NCBI GenBank assembly: GCA_002307115.1
Contig: DBTP01000058.1
Location: 1 to 35,082 of the forward strand
Source of the DNA: Fibrobacter sp. UBA1313
GTDB lineage: Bacteria > Fibrobacterota > Fibrobacteria > Fibrobacterales > Fibrobacteraceae
Reading direction: 5' to 3'
DNA length: 35,082 bases
Within the stretch, counting starts at the first letter, position 1. The number at the start of each line of letters is the position of its first letter. Below are positions 31,199-35,082 of this stretch, piece after piece. The notes under the pieces were generated by a model. That model worked only from the letters and a program-made list of their open reading frames with translations. It was not told where the DNA came from and did not search any database. The translations under genes were made by a program, and so were the position numbers.

Positions 31199-31263
31199 TT
31201 TATGTAGGCGGTGCTTTCGGCGTTCTTTTTGTAGTTTTAATTATGGTTTTAAATGGTTGTATT
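31199..31263 (+). promoter_or_regulatory. Short intergenic region with T-rich promoter-like motif
   Basis: TTTTTGTAGTTTTAA (31226-31240) resembles the motif upstream of other units here. If it is a -10-like site, transcription would begin close to 31243, which would make ATG 31264 rather than ATG 31243 the usable start of the next gene. No convincing terminator hairpin is present after the LolB-like gene. Confidence 0.3.
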
Positions 31264-34200
31264 ATGAAAAAGATTTTATTTCTCTTTATGCTTCTTGCTT
31301 TGAGTTCTTTCAGTTTTGGACTCGATACTTTGGAAGTATTTGCCATTCGCGTGGAGTTTAAAGAAGAAATTACAGACAATTCCTTAACTACGGGAACGGG
31401 TCTCTTTGATTCTGATAAAGATACAGCGAATGCAAACTACAGTTTGGATCCTTCTGGTCGCAGAGCGAGTTCTGCTTATTGGCGGAAACATTTTGAATTT
31501 GCTAATGCTTACTTCCAATCGGTGAGTAATAACGCCCTGACCATCGAAGCCCGCATTTTCCCGGAGTCGGGTTCTTCTGCCTACAAACTCGACAAATACA
31601 TCATTGATTACAATCGGACGGCCAAGAAAAAAGATGAAAAGACCGCGGAGTTTGACGATGCTCGCAGTCGGGACTATATGAATTTTATTTGGGACGCAGT
31701 CACTGCCGCGCACGAATCCGGGGATTCCCCTTTCAAAATTCCGCAACCCACTTCTTCCACCCGCAAACGCGTTTACATGATTATTCACGCAGGGGCCAGT
31801 CGCTTGGTGGATGGGGGTTCCATGGGCACCGATGGAGCAGATACCCAAGGTGATTTTTCGGACGTTTTTGTGAACCGGGATTATTGGACCTATTTGGATC
31901 CCACGGATTCGAAGCGTGCCGGAGATCGTCAGGGTATGATCTTGGATAATGCTACGTTGGATACGCTACACACCATTATGGTGACGAGTGAAACCGCTTC
32001 ACAAGATGGGCTCAACTGGGGTGTCAACGGCATTATTATTAACCAGATTGGTCGGGCTATTGGAATGCCTAATACCTATGATGTTGTGAAGGGAATTTCT
32101 CGTTTGGGCTATTATGATGTCATGGATTTTGCGGGTTATAATGCGGGCAATGGCTTTTTCCCTGTGCTTCCGAGTGCTTGGCTTCGTACTTATATGGGTT
32201 GGGCAAGTGTCACTGAAGTGCGCCCCGATGCGGATGGAAAGGTGAAAATAAATCTTACCGCTGCTGGGCAAAAATCAGGTTCGGAAATCATCAAAGTCCC
32301 CCTCACTTCAAATGAATATCTTTTGATTGAAAATCGTCAACGTTCTTCAAATGATGATGGTATGGTGACTGTGCGGTTGGGTTCTGCCTCCGATGATTCT
32401 TTGTATTCGGAGATCACGCTTCCCATTGATAGTTTGCATACGGTATTCCTCGATAGTATTTGCTCTGGAACCGACAATAAGTGTAAGCTCAACAAAAAGA
32501 AAGCAAAAGGAATAATTCTTTCTTTGTCCTCTTTTGATGCGGGCCTTCCCGCGAGTGGCATTGTTGTGTGGAAAGTGAACGATTGGTATTTGAAAGAAGC
32601 TCTTCCTTTTGGAGTGGTGAATTTCTGGGGTGGCGATACTTTGCGTGATCATCAATTTGGTTTAGCCATTGTGGAAGCAGACGGTATTTTGAGTATCGGA
32701 AAAACTTTTCAGAATTCGTTGGGACAAGACACCTATGATTATGGCTCTGGGACCGATTTACTCCCTCATGTTCGGGTCGGTAAAAATTCGCCTAAGGATA
32801 CCGTGTGGAGTATAGATGCTACGGGATATGGCAATACGGCCTCTACACAGGGGGGATATACGGGCGTCAAGGTGACGGCTGCCAAGGCGAGTGGGGCGCG
32901 CACCGAAAAAACATCGAATGATTTTATGGGAGATAGTGTCGTCAATTTTGCGGCTCTTTCGATTCCAGTGACCATTACTTGGGATGATAATCAGATTGAC
33001 AACTCTGAATTCCCTCGTTCGGTGGGTAAGAATGCAATCCCGCGAAATGCCGTTTTTGTGGATTACCCTTCGGGAATGACGGTGGGCTCCGGTGAAAAAA
33101 TGATTGTATTTGGTGGTGAAGATGGAACACTACAGGTGCTTTCTGCACGGGGAGATACACTTCTTGCTTCCGACACCACCATTCTTCGGGATGTTGTTTC
33201 CTCTATAAAGGATAGTAGCGTTGCTGTTCCTCTTTATCGGTTAGGCAGGCCGCAAGGAAAATTATTAGGGCTGGCTTCGTTTGGATCTTCTGTTTTCAGT
33301 GTACATGAGAAAAGTGGCTTGGTGAAAACGGAACTCCTATCGGATTTGGATCAAGTCCGTTTCAATTCAGAGAAACTCGCGTTGAAAGGACTTCGCGTGG
33401 GTCCCATGGTCACTTCTGCCGGAGTGTGGGTTGCGGATTCGCAGTTCTTGTATCAGGTGTCTTTGAATAAATTTCCTTCGAGAGATTCTATTCCTTTGCC
33501 CGATAATTTTTTAATACAAGATATGGCGGTATGTGGTGGCTCTGAAGGGACTGAAAATATTGCCCTCGTGGGTGCTAATGCTAAGATTGCATTATACAAT
33601 GGAACGACTAAATCAATTTCGTCTTTAACTATAAATGCCAAGACTGCGGCTAATTTACAGAGTACACAAAACCAGTCGTTCCGTGTTGCTTGCGCTGATT
33701 TTGATCGTGATAATAATGCAGAAATTTTTATTTTGGGCAGTCGCGGCTACAGTGTAATTATTCGAGCCAATGAATCGGCAACGGTGGTATCGGCCCCTCG
33801 TCAATACAAACGTGGAGGCGCATTTGTTTCGAATGATTCTTCTTACTCTTATGACGAAAGCTCTCCAGTCGCTATAGGAGATATCAATGGTGATGGTTAT
33901 CCGGATGCCGTATTTGTGGGCTATAATCTTCTGTATGCTGTGGACCGTTCTGGTGTTGTTCTTTCAGGCTTCCCGGTAACGATTACTCGGGGCACTCCAG
34001 AATACGGCTTCCTATCGGATCCCTTGATTGTGGATGTAACAGGTGATGAAACCCCTGAAATATTGATCGGTACGAATGGGGGCCTTTTGATGGCTTTCAC
34101 GAGCACCGGCAAACAAGTGACTACGGGCTTCCCACTTTCTGCAGGTTCTTTTGAATACAGCGACTCCATTTCTCCGATGTCCATCTTTGTCTCGAATACT

Positions 34201-34677
34201 ATTGATAGTTTAATTGGCCCCGAAGTGTACGCCTTTCATCGAGATGCTGTTTTTGGATATCGCTTGCCGAAGGCTTCTAGTAACGCCGCTCTTGCCGCTC
34301 GTGCATGGGCTCTTCCGGGAAGTGGCAATGCGCGTACAAATTATTTTGATGCTTCTCTCCTAGGGGACCCTACAGAAACGGCAGAAACCGCGAGTATTGG
34401 AGAATTCTTCCTTTACCCGAATCCAATTCGTGGTGGGAAAGTAAATGCTCGATTCACGCTAGGAATGTCTGCCAAATCAGCGGTTCTTGAATTTTTTGAC
34501 ATTACGGGACTTTGTGTTTATTCCAAAAAATTGGGAAGCCTCAACAAAGGTTCTAACCAAATTGATGTAATGGATGTCTCGCCATTGGGAAGCGATGTGT
34601 ATAGTGTTCGATTAAAGGTTAATTTTACTTCCGGGAAAGAGAAGCATAAATTTTATCGCGTAGGTCTCATTCGTTAG
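31264..34677 (+). CDS. Secreted M6-metalloprotease-like protein with replaced HExxH, FG-GAP repeats and T9SS-type C-terminal domain
   Basis: Encodes 1137 residues from ATG 31264, which begins a clean signal peptide (MKKILFLFMLLALSSFSFG). ATG 31243 is an alternative that adds seven residues. The first 420 residues follow the M6 (immune-inhibitor-A-like) protease layout, including YWRKHFEFANAYFQSVS, GYYDVMDFAGYN and PSAWLRTYMGWASVTEV. The metal site, however, reads INQIGRAIGMPNTYD (N260, Q261, R264) where active enzymes have HExxHxxGxPD; no other HExxH exists in the protein. A later part has three FG-GAP/calcium-binding-like repeats (DFDRDNNAE at 812, DINGDGYPD at 873, DVTGDETPE at 924). The end, from about 1045, has FFLYPNPIRGGK and a short beta domain like type IX secretion sorting domains. 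Likely a surface or secreted non-catalytic binding protein. Confidence 0.85.
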   Translation: MKKILFLFMLLALSSFSFGLDTLEVFAIRVEFKEEITDNSLTTGTGLFDSDKDTANANYSLDPSGRRASSAYWRKHFEFANAYFQSVSNNALTIEARIFPESGSSAYKLDKYIIDYNRTAKKKDEKTAEFDDARSRDYMNFIWDAVTAAHESGDSPFKIPQPTSSTRKRVYMIIHAGASRLVDGGSMGTDGADTQGDFSDVFVNRDYWTYLDPTDSKRAGDRQGMILDNATLDTLHTIMVTSETASQDGLNWGVNGIIINQIGRAIGMPNTYDVVKGISRLGYYDVMDFAGYNAGNGFFPVLPSAWLRTYMGWASVTEVRPDADGKVKINLTAAGQKSGSEIIKVPLTSNEYLLIENRQRSSNDDGMVTVRLGSASDDSLYSEITLPIDSLHTVFLDSICSGTDNKCKLNKKKAKGIILSLSSFDAGLPASGIVVWKVNDWYLKEALPFGVVNFWGGDTLRDHQFGLAIVEADGILSIGKTFQNSLGQDTYDYGSGTDLLPHVRVGKNSPKDTVWSIDATGYGNTASTQGGYTGVKVTAAKASGARTEKTSNDFMGDSVVNFAALSIPVTITWDDNQIDNSEFPRSVGKNAIPRNAVFVDYPSGMTVGSGEKMIVFGGEDGTLQVLSARGDTLLASDTTILRDVVSSIKDSSVAVPLYRLGRPQGKLLGLASFGSSVFSVHEKSGLVKTELLSDLDQVRFNSEKLALKGLRVGPMVTSAGVWVADSQFLYQVSLNKFPSRDSIPLPDNFLIQDMAVCGGSEGTENIALVGANAKIALYNGTTKSISSLTINAKTAANLQSTQNQSFRVACADFDRDNNAEIFILGSRGYSVIIRANESATVVSAPRQYKRGGAFVSNDSSYSYDESSPVAIGDINGDGYPDAVFVGYNLLYAVDRSGVVLSGFPVTITRGTPEYGFLSDPLIVDVTGDETPEILIGTNGGLLMAFTSTGKQVTTGFPLSAGSFEYSDSISPMSIFVSNTIDSLIGPEVYAFHRDAVFGYRLPKASSNAALAARAWALPGSGNARTNYFDASLLGDPTETAETASIGEFFLYPNPIRGGKVNARFTLGMSAKSAVLEFFDITGLCVYSKKLGSLNKGSNQIDVMDVSPLGSDVYSVRLKVNFTSGKEKHKFYRVGLIR

Positions 34678-34691
34678 TCAAGGGAAGTTTT

Positions 34692-35082
34692 ATGCGGGCA
34701 TTCGATTTTTGTGGGTTTATTTTGTTCACATTCATGATGTCGGCATGTTCCAATACCACTGCTTCGGGAAATGATCCAGAGGATTATTCGAGTGCTTTGA
34801 CTACTTCCTCTTCATCCCTTGCGTCTTCAACTTCAAAATCTTCTTCTTCGGGTGTGTCTTCTTCATCCCTCGTGAGCTCCTCTAGTGAAGTGGAATCTTC
34901 CAGTTCTTCTGTTTCAGGGGCGGATAGTTTAGCTCTCACTTGGATCACTATTCCGGCGGGCTCATGGACGCGTGGCACTACTGATATTACGCAGAGTCTA
35001 TTTGCGATCACACAAACGGAGATTACCCAAGCAGATTATTTTGCTGTTTTGGATACGCTCCCCGTGCAGAAATTATATGGAG
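34692..35082 (+). CDS. Serine-rich-linker lipoprotein with FGE/SUMF1-like domain (3' end outside window)
   Basis: ATG 34692 follows AAGGGAAG and the frame is open to the window edge (130 residues). A lipoprotein signal ends MMSAC with C19. Residues about 36-80 are a low-complexity linker dominated by serine, typical of Fibrobacter surface proteins. Then WITIPAGSWTRGTTDITQSL and FAITQTEITQADYFAVL match the opening of formylglycine-generating-enzyme/sulfatase-modifying-factor domains (usually IPGG-x-F-x-MG ... EVTxxxY). Most bacterial members of this fold in lipoproteins are not proven to modify sulfatases, so activity is open. It begins 14 nt after the M6-like gene with no terminator between, so the two may be co-transcribed. 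Confidence 0.8.
   Translation, partial: MRAFDFCGFILFTFMMSACSNTTASGNDPEDYSSALTTSSSSLASSTSKSSSSGVSSSSLVSSSSEVESSSSSVSGADSLALTWITIPAGSWTRGTTDITQSLFAITQTEITQADYFAVLDTLPVQKLYG

Noticed and set aside
31199..31230. Possible terminator after the LolB-like gene
   Set aside because: The G-rich stretch before the T-run has no complementary C-rich arm, so no stable hairpin forms.
31708..31730. His-Glu pair in AAHESGD of the M6-like protein as a zinc site
   Set aside because: The pattern is HExxD, not HExxH, it is far from the place of the M6 active site, and the neighbouring residues do not fit the family.
34784..34920. Serine-codon repeats as a possible repeat array or CRISPR-like element
   Set aside because: The repeats are irregular synonymous serine codons in an open frame, with no constant repeat and spacer pattern. 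No CRISPR array exists in the window.
34784..35011. Acidic minus-strand open frame at the right end
   Set aside because: It is the reverse reading of the poly-serine linker (TCT/TCC codons read as AGA/GAA/GGA) and is low complexity.

Overview
The window reads as a contiguous piece of chromosome from a member of the Fibrobacterota or a close relative in the FCB group. This is inferred from four things seen in the sequence. Ribosomal protein L16 carries a CW[L/I]T-type segment like that of Bacteroidetes/Chlorobi. A large secreted protein ends in a YPNP-type domain resembling type IX secretion sorting domains. A lipoprotein at the right edge has the poly-serine linker typical of Fibrobacter surface proteins. 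Base composition is moderate and terminators are T-rich. No phage, IS element, CRISPR array or plasmid function was seen, and apart from one AT-rich inverted gene the window looks like ordinary core genome.

Region 1 (1-13375) is a fused str/S10/spc/alpha operon on the + strand: the 3' part of tuf, then rpsJ-rplC-rplD-rplW-rplB-rpsS-rplV-rpsC-rplP-rpmC-rpsQ-rplN-rplX-rplE-rpsN-rpsH-rplF-rplR-rpsE-rpmD-rplO-secY-infA-rpmJ-rpsM-rpsK-rpoA-rplQ, closed by a clear intrinsic terminator. Genes touch, overlap by 1-4 nt, or are separated by at most 23 nt. rpsD (S4), adk and map, often found in this cluster, are absent. Several starts need to be moved inward to ATG or TTG codons with good Shine-Dalgarno (SD) spacing (rplE, rplF, rpsE, rpmD, rplO).

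Region 2 (13376-19214) is a small surface-polysaccharide assembly module: a Wza-like export protein, a Wzz-like chain-length regulator, a Wzy-like polymerase, a Wzx-like flippase on the opposite strand, and a SAM methyltransferase. No glycosyltransferase is present, so the sugar chemistry must be encoded elsewhere.

Region 3 (19236-25658) starts with tRNA-Leu(UAG), followed by a proteostasis operon (tig-clpP-clpX-lon) and a PLP-binding YggS-family protein.

Region 4 (25659-35082) begins with a structured leader in front of purA. Then follow a Crp/Fnr-type regulator, a membrane-anchored PASTA protein, a TPR lipoprotein, a LolB-like lipoprotein, a large secreted protein with an M6-metalloprotease-like fold whose HExxH motif is replaced, and the 5' part of a serine-rich lipoprotein with a formylglycine-generating-enzyme-like domain.

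The most unusual observations are the apparent M6 pseudo-protease, the alternative hairpins in the purA leader, a T-rich promoter-like motif shared by five transcription-unit starts, and the inverted, end-overlapping flippase gene. I did not find a clearly new multi-gene system.
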